DNA of 64,000 nucleotides. It comes from Oribacterium sp. oral taxon 102. Lineage in GTDB: Bacteria > Bacillota > Clostridia > Lachnospirales > Lachnospiraceae. Below the pieces are notes generated by a model. It was not told the DNA's origin and made no database searches. It worked only from the letters and a program-made list of their open reading frames with translations. This document shows positions 51,341 to 58,679 of the stretch, one piece after another; position 1 is the first letter of the stretch; every line of letters starts with the position of its first letter. The stretch covers positions 62,001 through 126,000 of the forward strand of contig NZ_JABXYT010000001.1 of assembly GCF_013394775.1 (NCBI RefSeq), written 5' to 3'. The position numbers and the translations under genes are program-made.

Positions 51341-52307
51341 TGCTCTCCCGCAAAGAGCTGTCATCCTTTTCCTCTTCGAAATTCCTCTCCTCCTCCACGA
51401 GATAGATCGGACGATCCTTCATTTCCGTAAAGAGCACGGAGATATATTCACCGATGATGCCGACCACGAAGAAGAGCACCGCGAACATGAAGCAGTTCAG
51501 CACGACGATCGTCGCGTAGCCGGACGGCGCACCGCACCGCGTACACAGGGTGTACGCCAGCACCACGAGTCCCAGAAGCCCGGAGAGCGCCCCCGCGAAG
51601 ATCCCGAGCTTCAGCGGCATGTTCGAGAAGCACATGATGGTATTCAGCGAGAACACGAGCAGCTTCCGGAGCGAATAGTGGCTCTCCCCCGCCACACGCT
51701 CCGCCGCCTCGTACTCGATCACCGTCCTCCGGAAGCCGACATTCTGCACGTAGCCGCGGAGGAAACGAACCTTCTCCCGATAGCTCTGCCGGAGGATCCC
51801 CTGCACTCTCCGGGAAATGGCGAAGAAATCCGAGGCGTTCGGCTGGAAATGCACGTCCGAGAGACGGTTGATCAGCCAATAAAAGCCTGCGGAGCTGATA
51901 TTCTTCAGAACCCCCGCGGAGCGGTTCGCCGTCCGCACCATGGAGATCACCTCATAGCCCGCGTCCAGTCTTTCGCAGATTTCGGCGAGATACCGCGGCG
52001 GATGCTGGAGATCTGCATCCAGAAAGACCAGCGCATCCCCCGACGCGTAGTCCAGTCCCGCAGTCATCGCCGCCTCATGTCCGAAGTTCCGGGAAAGGCG
52101 AAGCAGGCGGACATGCATCCTGTCACGCGCCGCAAGGCCGCGGAGCTTCTCTCCCGTCCGATCGGCGGAGCCGTCATCTACAAAGAGGAGCTCATAATCC
52201 CAGCCCCTCTCCCGGAGCGCCTCGCAGCAGCCCCTCACTACCTCATAAAACCGTTCGATCCCGCTTTCCTCATTATAGGCGGAGATCACGAGACTCAGCC
52301 TCTTCAT
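51294..52307 (-). CDS. Polyprenyl-phosphate glycosyltransferase (DPM1/GtrB-like GT2) with repeat-derived C-terminus
   Basis: 337 residues; the ATG overlaps the LicD stop as ATGA. GT2 domain: L-S-L-V-I-S-A-Y-N-E-E-S-G, F-V-D-D-G-S-A-D-R-T, V-F-L-D-A-D-L-Q-H-P-P. Two C-terminal membrane segments at about 230-255 and 265-295. Loads a sugar onto undecaprenyl phosphate. The last 15-17 residues (E-S-R-R-T-Q-T-S-S-V-P-D-H-F-A-V-S) are encoded by the dispersed repeat, so the original C-terminus appears replaced. Confidence 0.9.
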   Translation of the reverse strand: MKRLSLVISAYNEESGIERFYEVVRGCCEALRERGWDYELLFVDDGSADRTGEKLRGLAARDRMHVRLLRLSRNFGHEAAMTAGLDYASGDALVFLDADLQHPPRYLAEICERLDAGYEVISMVRTANRSAGVLKNISSAGFYWLINRLSDVHFQPNASDFFAISRRVQGILRQSYREKVRFLRGYVQNVGFRRTVIEYEAAERVAGESHYSLRKLLVFSLNTIMCFSNMPLKLGIFAGALSGLLGLVVLAYTLCTRCGAPSGYATIVVLNCFMFAVLFFVVGIIGEYISVLFTEMKDRPIYLVEEERNFEEEKDDSSLRESRRTQTSSVPDHFAVS

Positions 52308-53215
52308 CCCTTATCCAGCACCTCGATTTCCCTGCCGCTGTGGCTCGGCAGCCGTTTTTCCTCCGGTGGAAGCTGCATATACTCCCCGTAAAGCATATGG
52401 AGCACCCGATCCCAGTCTCTCGGTCCGAGGAAGCGCTCCCCCTCGAACGAATACTCCGTATACGGCTCCTCCCAGCTGTCCTCCACAACACAGTACTGGA
52501 AGTCCGGCTGATAGTTCGAGAAGAAGGATCGCCCGGAGCACTTCCCCGTCCGCGCCGTCCGATCGGTGTATTTCCGCGCCCAGCGCTCCTGCAGCCGGAA
52601 GATCACGGGCATCGGCAGCAGACGTCCGATGCCGGAAAGCACGCCGACCTCTATCCTCTCGATACCGCAGTACTTCGAAAAGTCCAGACACCTCCGGTGC
52701 CCCATTCCGAGCCCGAAGGCGATCTGCTGCCTCATGCGGCAGAGCCGGCTCGCGAGCTTCCCCGCAGGGAGCCTGTCAAGGATAAAAAGATCCACCCAGA
52801 GATGGTTCAGCTTTCCTTCATAGAACGCCTGCATCCGGTCATCTCCGGAATGTCGGCGCGAATTCCTGTAGATCACCCGCGGCACGAAATCGTAAAACGC
52901 CGCACCATCCCGGTACTCGTCCGGCAGCACCAGCTCGAAGCGGTCGGAAAGCTCCTCCTGCGCAGCCTGCCGGAAGCGCTCGAACTCCTCTCTTCGGAAA
53001 ACAAGATCGACATCGTCGTCCCATGGAATGAAGCCCTTATGCCGTACCGCTCCGAGCAGCGTGCCGGAATCGATGCGATACGCGATCCCGCGCTTCCGGC
53101 AGATCCGGTCGATCTCCCGCAGGATATCGAGGCTTGCCTCATGTACCTTGTCCAAATCAAAGGATTCGGGTTCCAAGGGCCGGCATCCGGATTGCTCTTT
53201 GCACTTCTCTCCCAT
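52304..53215 (-). CDS. LicD-family phosphotransferase
   Basis: 303 residues from ATG 53215 (GAGGGGGATT upstream; the in-frame ATG at 53227 is an alternative). LicD fold: I-D-S-G-T-L-L-G-A-V-R-H-K-G-F-I-P-W-D-D-D-V-D-L, where the Asp triad coordinates metal. LicD-type enzymes transfer phosphocholine or a related phospho-substituent to cell-surface sugars. No choline-uptake or CTP:phosphocholine genes (licA-C) are visible, so the transferred group is uncertain. Coupled to the following glycosyltransferase. Confidence 0.9.
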   Translation of the reverse strand: MGEKCKEQSGCRPLEPESFDLDKVHEASLDILREIDRICRKRGIAYRIDSGTLLGAVRHKGFIPWDDDVDLVFRREEFERFRQAAQEELSDRFELVLPDEYRDGAAFYDFVPRVIYRNSRRHSGDDRMQAFYEGKLNHLWVDLFILDRLPAGKLASRLCRMRQQIAFGLGMGHRRCLDFSKYCGIERIEVGVLSGIGRLLPMPVIFRLQERWARKYTDRTARTGKCSGRSFFSNYQPDFQYCVVEDSWEEPYTEYSFEGERFLGPRDWDRVLHMLYGEYMQLPPEEKRLPSHSGREIEVLDKG

Positions 53216-53223
53216 AATCCCCC

Positions 53224-53361
53224 TCATTTCGCACTCTCATGGTGCTTATGTACCGCTTCGTGCCCCATGCGAGGCTGTCCTTTAAATCCGCCTTGGTGCC
53301 GTACCGCATTTGTCCCGCAGCGATAGCGCGGACGCTCCGGGGCGTGCGGCGCAAAGCGCAT
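53224..53361 (-). CDS. Possible 45-residue His/Arg-rich ORF between rfbH and licD
   Basis: ATG 53361 begins two bases after the rfbH stop, and the TGA at 53224-53226 overlaps the upstream licD ATG (53227) as ATGA, so it exactly fills the gap. The peptide starts M-R-F-A-P-H-A-P-E-R and is rich in His, Arg and Gly. No good ribosome-binding site; possibly fortuitous. Confidence 0.25.
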   Translation of the reverse strand: MRFAPHAPERPRYRCGTNAVRHQGGFKGQPRMGHEAVHKHHESAK

Positions 53362-53363
53362 CC

Positions 53364-54719
53364 TCACGCCGTCTTAAGCCCTGCAAGGATCGTCTTTGCC
53401 ATGTAGGCGAGCTTCTCCTCCGTCATGCCCGGATAGAGCCCGACCCAGAAGGTATCCTCCATGATACGATCCGTGTTCGTCAGCTCTCCGACGACGCGGA
53501 AGCCCTCGCCGCTTTGCCGGAGCACGTCGAAGCAGGGATGCTTGATGAGATTTCCGGCGAAGAGCATCCGGGTCTGCACACCCTGCTCCTCGATATAGCG
53601 GACGAGCTTCTCCCGGCTCACGCCCTCCCGCGCGGTCATCACGAAGCCGAACCAGCTCGGGTCGGAATGCGCTGTCGCGATCGGAAGGATCAGCCTCTCC
53701 TCTGCATTCCCCGCACGGAGCAGCTCCCGCAGTCTCGCGAAATTCCGCCGCCGCCTCTCTGCGAAGCCCGGGAACTTCTCGAGCTGCGCCACACCGATCG
53801 CCGCCTGCAGGTCGGTCGCCTTCAGATTGTAGCCGAAATGGGAATAGACGTACTTGTGGTCATAGCCCTTCGGCAGCTCCCCGTACTGTCCGTCGAAGCG
53901 GTGCCCGCAGGTATTGTCCCTGCCGGAATCACACCAGCAGTCGCGCCCCCAGTCCCGGATCGAGCGCATGATGCGGTGCAGCCGCGCGTCGTTCGTATAG
54001 CAGGCGCCGCCCTCTCCTGTTGTCATGTGATGCGGGGGATAGAAGGAGCTCGTCCCGATATCGCCGATCGAGCCGGTCAGCCGTCTCTCCCCATCCAGCT
54101 CATACTCAGAACCGAGCGCGTCGCAGTTGTCCTCCACGAGCCACAGCCCATGCTTCTCGCAAAATGCCTTCACCGCAGACAGGTCGAAGGGATTCCCGAG
54201 CGTATGCGCTATCATCACCGCCTTCGTCCGCTCGGAGAGCGCATCCTCCAGCCTCGTCACATCGATATTATAGCCCGGCACCGTAACATCCACGAAGACC
54301 GGCACCGCGCCGTACTGGATGATCGGCGTCACCGTGGTCGGGAAGCCCGCTGCGACGGTGATAACCTCGTCCCCGCGCTTCACCCGCCGTTCGCCGAGCA
54401 GCGGAGAGGTCAGCGTCATAAAAGCAAGCAGGTTCGCGCTGGAGCCGGAATTCACAAAGCTCACATGCTTCACCCCGAGGTACGTCCCGAGCTTCTGCTC
54501 AAACTCCCTCGTATAACGACCGGAGGTCAGCCAGAACTCGAGCGCGGCATCAACGAGATTGCACATCTCCCGCTCATCGAATACGCGGGATGCATAAGGA
54601 ATGCGGTCTCCCTCATGGTACACGTCCCGCCGCAGCTTATATTTCCGCGCATACTCCGCGACCATACCGAGGATCTCGTCATGCGCCTCCTGCTCCGACT
54701 GCCAGTTGTGATTCTCCAT
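53364..54719 (-). CDS. rfbH: CDP-4-keto-6-deoxy-D-glucose 3-dehydratase (E1)
   Basis: 451 residues from ATG 54719 (GGGAGAGGAAA upstream; ATG 54758 also in frame). PMP- and [2Fe-2S]-dependent dehydratase that removes the 3-OH. The E1 hallmark is visible: His instead of the cofactor-binding Lys in S-F-Y-P-P-H-H-M-T-T-G-E-G-G. The iron-sulfur motif D-C-W-C-D-S-G-R-D-N-T-C-G has the CxC-x7-C spacing of E1. Part of rfbF-rfbG-rfbH. The NADH-dependent E3 reductase that normally supplies electrons is not in the window. Confidence 0.94.
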   Translation of the reverse strand: MENHNWQSEQEAHDEILGMVAEYARKYKLRRDVYHEGDRIPYASRVFDEREMCNLVDAALEFWLTSGRYTREFEQKLGTYLGVKHVSFVNSGSSANLLAFMTLTSPLLGERRVKRGDEVITVAAGFPTTVTPIIQYGAVPVFVDVTVPGYNIDVTRLEDALSERTKAVMIAHTLGNPFDLSAVKAFCEKHGLWLVEDNCDALGSEYELDGERRLTGSIGDIGTSSFYPPHHMTTGEGGACYTNDARLHRIMRSIRDWGRDCWCDSGRDNTCGHRFDGQYGELPKGYDHKYVYSHFGYNLKATDLQAAIGVAQLEKFPGFAERRRRNFARLRELLRAGNAEERLILPIATAHSDPSWFGFVMTAREGVSREKLVRYIEEQGVQTRMLFAGNLIKHPCFDVLRQSGEGFRVVGELTNTDRIMEDTFWVGLYPGMTEEKLAYMAKTILAGLKTA

Positions 54720-54760
54720 TTTCCTCTCCCGTCCTTCTATTCTCTGTCTCTTCGCCATTG

Positions 54761-55888
54761 CTATTTTCCGCAGAACTCCCGAATCTGCCGCTCGGTAAAG
54801 GCAAGCATATCCTCTCCGTCCTTCCAGCTCCGATACCAGCGCACCGTCTCCGCCACCGCCTCCGCGACATGCCAGCGCGGTCTCCAGCCGAGCTTCTCCC
54901 GAAGCTTCGTGCAGTCCAGCCGAAGATAGCTCGCCTCATGCGGCGCAGCCGCCTCCGCCTGCGTTTCCCACGCAGCGCCGCCGCCCCAGCACCGGACGAA
55001 GCGATCCGCAAGCTCGCCCGTCGTGATCGCATCCTCCTCGTCCGGTCCGACATTATAGCAGCCCGCGTACTGCCTGCCCCTCTCATCGTCCAGCCCATCC
55101 CGCGCCGGATCGAAGCCCGCCTGCAGCGCGGTCAGGCTGAGATAAGCGAGCAGCGGCTCCAGAACATGCTGGTATGGTCTCGTCGAGTACGGATTCCGCA
55201 CATGAATCCGCCGTCCGGCGATCGTATCCCGCACACAGTCCGGGATAATGCGGTCGTTCGCGAAGTCTCCGCCGCCGATCACATTGCCGGCGCGCGCCGT
55301 GGAGACCGCCGGAATCCGCACGCCGTCCGCTTTCTCCCCCGGTTCCGGGAAAAAAGACCTCTGATAGCTGTGCGTCACGAGCTCGGAGCAGGACTTCGAG
55401 TTCGAATACGGGTCGAAGCCGTCCAGCTTCTCCTCCTCCCGGAACGCATGCCCCGCAAGCTCGGGATTCTCGTAAACCTTGTCCGTCGTGACATTCAGAA
55501 GCGAACGGACGCTCCCGCTCTGCCGCACGCATTCCAGCAGATTGACCGTCCCCATCACATTGGTCTCATAGGTCTCCCGCGGGAAGAGGTAGGAATCCCG
55601 CACGATGGGCTGCGCCGCGAGATGCAGCACGAGCTCCGGCTGCGCCGCCGCGAAATATCGCCGGAGATGCTCGTAGTCCCGGATGTCCCCCCGCTCGGAA
55701 TGCATCTGCTCCTCCAGTCCGAGAATCGAGAAGAGATTCGGCTCCGTCGGTGCGGGCAGGGCATAGCCGTAGACCTCCGCACCCAGAAGCTGAAGCAGCA
55801 GCGAGAGCCAGCTCCCCTTAAAGCCGGTATGTCCCGTCAGCAGTACCCGTTTCCCTCTGTAGAAGCTCTCCAGCTCTTCAAAATTCAT
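54761..55888 (-). CDS. rfbG: CDP-glucose 4,6-dehydratase
   Basis: 375 residues from ATG 55888, overlapping the rfbF stop as ATGA. Extended SDR with R-V-L-L-T-G-H-T-G-F-K-G-S-W at the N-terminus, H-L-A-A-Q-P-I-V-R-D-S-Y and the catalytic Y-S-N-S-K at about residue 160; T-T-D-K-V-Y-E-N precedes it, all typical for RfbG. Converts CDP-glucose to CDP-4-keto-6-deoxyglucose, the substrate of RfbH. Confidence 0.95.
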   Translation of the reverse strand: MNFEELESFYRGKRVLLTGHTGFKGSWLSLLLQLLGAEVYGYALPAPTEPNLFSILGLEEQMHSERGDIRDYEHLRRYFAAAQPELVLHLAAQPIVRDSYLFPRETYETNVMGTVNLLECVRQSGSVRSLLNVTTDKVYENPELAGHAFREEEKLDGFDPYSNSKSCSELVTHSYQRSFFPEPGEKADGVRIPAVSTARAGNVIGGGDFANDRIIPDCVRDTIAGRRIHVRNPYSTRPYQHVLEPLLAYLSLTALQAGFDPARDGLDDERGRQYAGCYNVGPDEEDAITTGELADRFVRCWGGGAAWETQAEAAAPHEASYLRLDCTKLREKLGWRPRWHVAEAVAETVRWYRSWKDGEDMLAFTERQIREFCGK

Positions 55889-56667
55889 CTCTCGTCCTTC
55901 CATCTCTTCCACGGCGCCCTCCCGCTCTCCCAGAGCGCCTCCAGCAGCCTCTTCTCCCGCTGGGTATCCATGCACTGCCAGAAGCCCCTGTGATAGAAGC
56001 TCATCAGCTCTCCGTCCGCAGCGAGACGGTGCATCGGCTCCTGCTCCAGCACCGTCTCGTCTCCCTCCAGATACTCGAAGAGCTCCGGCTGGAAGACCAT
56101 GAAGCCGCCGTTAATGGCGGCGCCGTCCATCTCCTCCTTCTCCCGGAAGCTCCGGATGCTGCCGTCCTCCGCGATATCCAGCACGCCCTTCTGCTGGGCG
56201 AGGTTCACTGTCGTAATGGTCGCGATCTTCCCATGCGAACGGTGGTAGCGGAGCAGCGCGTCCAGATCGACATCACAGACACCGTCCCCATAGGTCAGCA
56301 TGAAGGGCTCATCCTTCACATAGTCCCTGACCCGCTTCACCCTGCCGCCTGTCATGGTACGGAGCCCCGTATCCACGACCGTCACCCGCCAGTTCTCCGA
56401 GGCGCTGCTGTGCACCTCCATCTGGTTGTTCGACATATCGAAGGTAATGTCGGCATTGTGCAGGAAATAGTTCGCGAAATACTCCTTGATGACATACTGC
56501 CGGTAGCCCGCCAGTATGATGAAGTCATTCAGCCCATAGGATGAATAATACTTCATGATATGCCAGAGAATCGGCATTTCCCCGATCTCGATCATCGGCT
56601 TCGGCTTGAGATGCGACTCCTCGGAGATCCGCGTGCCGAACCCGCCTGCCAGAATTAAAACCTTCAT
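55885..56667 (-). CDS. rfbF: Glucose-1-phosphate cytidylyltransferase
   Basis: 260 residues from ATG 56667 (GGGAG 5 nt upstream; an in-frame GTG at 56673 is also possible). Nucleotidyltransferase motif L-I-L-A-G-G-F-G-T-R-I-S-E-E-S and K-P-K-P-M-I-E-I-G at the N-terminus, and L-T-Y-G-D-G-V-C-D-V-D at about 130. Makes CDP-glucose, the first step to CDP-3,6-dideoxyhexoses. First of the rfbFGH set. Confidence 0.95.
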   Translation of the reverse strand: MKVLILAGGFGTRISEESHLKPKPMIEIGEMPILWHIMKYYSSYGLNDFIILAGYRQYVIKEYFANYFLHNADITFDMSNNQMEVHSSASENWRVTVVDTGLRTMTGGRVKRVRDYVKDEPFMLTYGDGVCDVDLDALLRYHRSHGKIATITTVNLAQQKGVLDIAEDGSIRSFREKEEMDGAAINGGFMVFQPELFEYLEGDETVLEQEPMHRLAADGELMSFYHRGFWQCMDTQREKRLLEALWESGRAPWKRWKDER

Positions 56668-56669
56668 CT

Positions 56670-58103
56670 TCACTCCCTGAATATGTTAAGCTTCCGCTCC
56701 TCCAGTATCCGATATGCGGCACGGATCCGTTCCCCGCCATGATGGTACTCGAAAAGCTCCTCCAGCTCCGGATCCGTGTAGCTCTGAAGCTGCTCCGCGG
56801 CAGCCCGCATTTCCTCATAGCGCGCTCTCCGGTAGGGCAGCTTCTTCATTTCCGCGTAGCTAGTATAGCAGTTTCCGAGCAGAAATGCCACGGAAAGCAG
56901 GAGGATTCCCGCCTTCCTGAAGCGAAGGGCAGGCGAAGCGGCGCCTTTTTTTCGTCGCTCCGAAAAATACAGTGCAAATACCAGCAGTATTCCGAGGATC
57001 CCGCTTTGGTACTGCAGGCTGTACCGGCTCTGCCATGCATAGCTCTCCCGCAGGAAGACATAGCGGGACAGCAGCACGACGAAATGACTGCCCAGCCCAT
57101 AGAGGAGGAGCAGTGCCGGAAAGATCGTCCGGCGGCACAGCCCCTCTCGGAAATAAAGGAAAAACGCGGCGGCATAAGCAAGGGCGACACCGATGCCGAT
57201 CGCGTAAATTCCACGCATCGTCAGGGCGCCCCGCGCGAGAAGCGCTTCCAGAAGCTCCCCGGAGAGGAGCATGGACGCAAGCCCGTTCCAGAGAAAGTGC
57301 AGAGAAAATGCGGGATAGTCCCGGATCAGCGTGCCGAGCCCGAAGGACTGTGCTCCCGCGTACTCATAGACTGCGAAATGATTGCTCAGAAGATAGAGCA
57401 GCAGCGTCGCGAGCGCGCTCAGGCCAAAATGCAGGCAGTCTCCGCGACGCACATTCCGGTTCGCGGAAATAACACAGTACGAATAGCAGAGCAGCAGGCA
57501 GACGGCATAGACCAGAAGATAGGGCCCCGCCGCGAGAAGCACAAGCCACGGCAGCAGCAGGAGCCCGCGCCGTATCCGCACGCCTGCTGTCCCCTGATAC
57601 CAGCGCTCCAGCAGCAGGAAATGCAGGTAAAAAAGGGAAAAGGCGAGGAAATGGGCGTAGCCCGAGCCGTTCAGCAAAAGCTCCCACTTGTTCAGGCTGA
57701 ACAGCACGACGAGCAGCAAAAGAGAAAAGCCTGCCGGAATCCGCATCCTCTGTGCGTAGCGCAGCACGACAACGGCAGAAAGGAAGAGTCCCAGCACGCC
57801 GAGCAGCCGGTCGAAGTTCACGGAATAACGAAAGAGCCATACGTTCAGCGCACGAAAGAGGTAGGTAAGCGGGATGCGCGTCAGGATGTCCGGCATGAAA
57901 AGCTTCGCGGGATTCAGCGTATCCGGCAGATAGGCGTTCACCAGCCGGATATAGTCCGTGCTCACGATATCGACAGAGCCCGTGAGAATATAGAGGACGA
58001 GCAGGAGGGAAAAGAACAGCGGCAGCAGGATACAGAAGCCCCACGTCCTCAGCCATGCACTTTGTTCTCTGTATTTCTTCATTTTCTTTGCGCTCTGTTC
58101 CAT
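56670..58103 (-). CDS. Polytopic membrane protein, possible GT-C glycosyltransferase or polymerase
   Basis: 477 residues with about eleven hydrophobic segments. After the first segment comes an external loop with an Asp (V-D-I-V-S-T-D-Y-I-R-L-V-N), a pattern seen in GT-C enzymes that use lipid-linked sugars. Not assignable to a named family. The C-terminal 60 residues are soluble. It directly precedes and overlaps rfbF region by close spacing, so it is part of the same operon. Alternatives are a polysaccharide polymerase or ligase. Confidence 0.72.
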   Translation of the reverse strand: MEQSAKKMKKYREQSAWLRTWGFCILLPLFFSLLLVLYILTGSVDIVSTDYIRLVNAYLPDTLNPAKLFMPDILTRIPLTYLFRALNVWLFRYSVNFDRLLGVLGLFLSAVVVLRYAQRMRIPAGFSLLLLVVLFSLNKWELLLNGSGYAHFLAFSLFYLHFLLLERWYQGTAGVRIRRGLLLLPWLVLLAAGPYLLVYAVCLLLCYSYCVISANRNVRRGDCLHFGLSALATLLLYLLSNHFAVYEYAGAQSFGLGTLIRDYPAFSLHFLWNGLASMLLSGELLEALLARGALTMRGIYAIGIGVALAYAAAFFLYFREGLCRRTIFPALLLLYGLGSHFVVLLSRYVFLRESYAWQSRYSLQYQSGILGILLVFALYFSERRKKGAASPALRFRKAGILLLSVAFLLGNCYTSYAEMKKLPYRRARYEEMRAAAEQLQSYTDPELEELFEYHHGGERIRAAYRILEERKLNIFRE

Positions 58104-58130
58104 CCCGTCTCTCTCCCGCCCTTATGCTTA

Positions 58131-58664
58131 TGCTTCTGCTTAATGTATAAGCTCACGCGTCACTTCGCTGCTTCGCTGCTCTCGTGCCGCTGACAGCTAT
58201 TCGCAAATCGCGCTGCTCACTATGTTCGCATCGCTTTTTTGCTCATACCTGTTGCCCTGTGCAATGACGGAGCTTCCGCCCATGCTCGCATGGCGCCGCT
58301 CCGTCGCTGCTTCTGCTTAATGTATAAGCTTACGCGTCACTTCGCTGCTTCGCTGCTCTCGTGCCGCTGACAGCTATTCGCAAATCGCGCTGCTCACTAT
58401 GTTCGCATCGCTTTTTTGCTCATACCTGTTGCCCTGTGCAATGACGGAGCTTCCGCCCATGCTCACATGGCGCCGCTCCGTCGCTGCTTCTGCTTAATGT
58501 ATAAGCTTACGCGTCACTTCGCCGCTTCGCTGCTCTCGTGCCGCTGACAGCTATTCGCAAATCGCGCTGCTCACTATGTTCGCATCGCTTTTTTGCTCAT
58601 ACCTGTTGCCCTGTGCAATGACGGAGCTTCCGCCCATGCTCGCATGGCGCCGCTCCGTCGCTGC
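58131..58664. repeat. Three tandem copies of a 177-bp structured repeat
   Basis: Units at 58131-58307, 58308-58484 and 58485-58661 with exact 177-bp period and only a few differences (CTCACG/CTTACG after TATAAG, CGCTGC/CGCCGC, and CTCGCATGG/CTCACATGG). Each contains TTAATGTATAAG, GCTGACAGC, CGCGATTTG complement sequences, AACAGGTATGAG complement and a hairpin GACGGAGC...GCTCCGTC with an inner CCATGC/GCATGG stem. On the minus strand it aligns with the 5' half of copy B at 51.1 kb. The array is closed by AGCTTATACATTAA (58670-58683), the inverse of the unit start. No ORF spans it and no spacers are present. Confidence 0.92.
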
Positions 58665-58679
58665 ACAGGAGCTTATACA

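Noticed and set aside
51140..51364. Small minus-strand ORF within the repeat at 51.2 kb (contains Q-A-I-A-L-N-R-S-K-R-F)
   Set aside because: A similar peptide is read from copy A, but this follows from repeat homology; there is no ribosome-binding site and the frame overlaps the end of the glycosyltransferase gene.
58131..58664. CRISPR-like array
   Set aside because: Units are 177 bp and contiguous, with no unique spacers between short repeats and no cas genes nearby.
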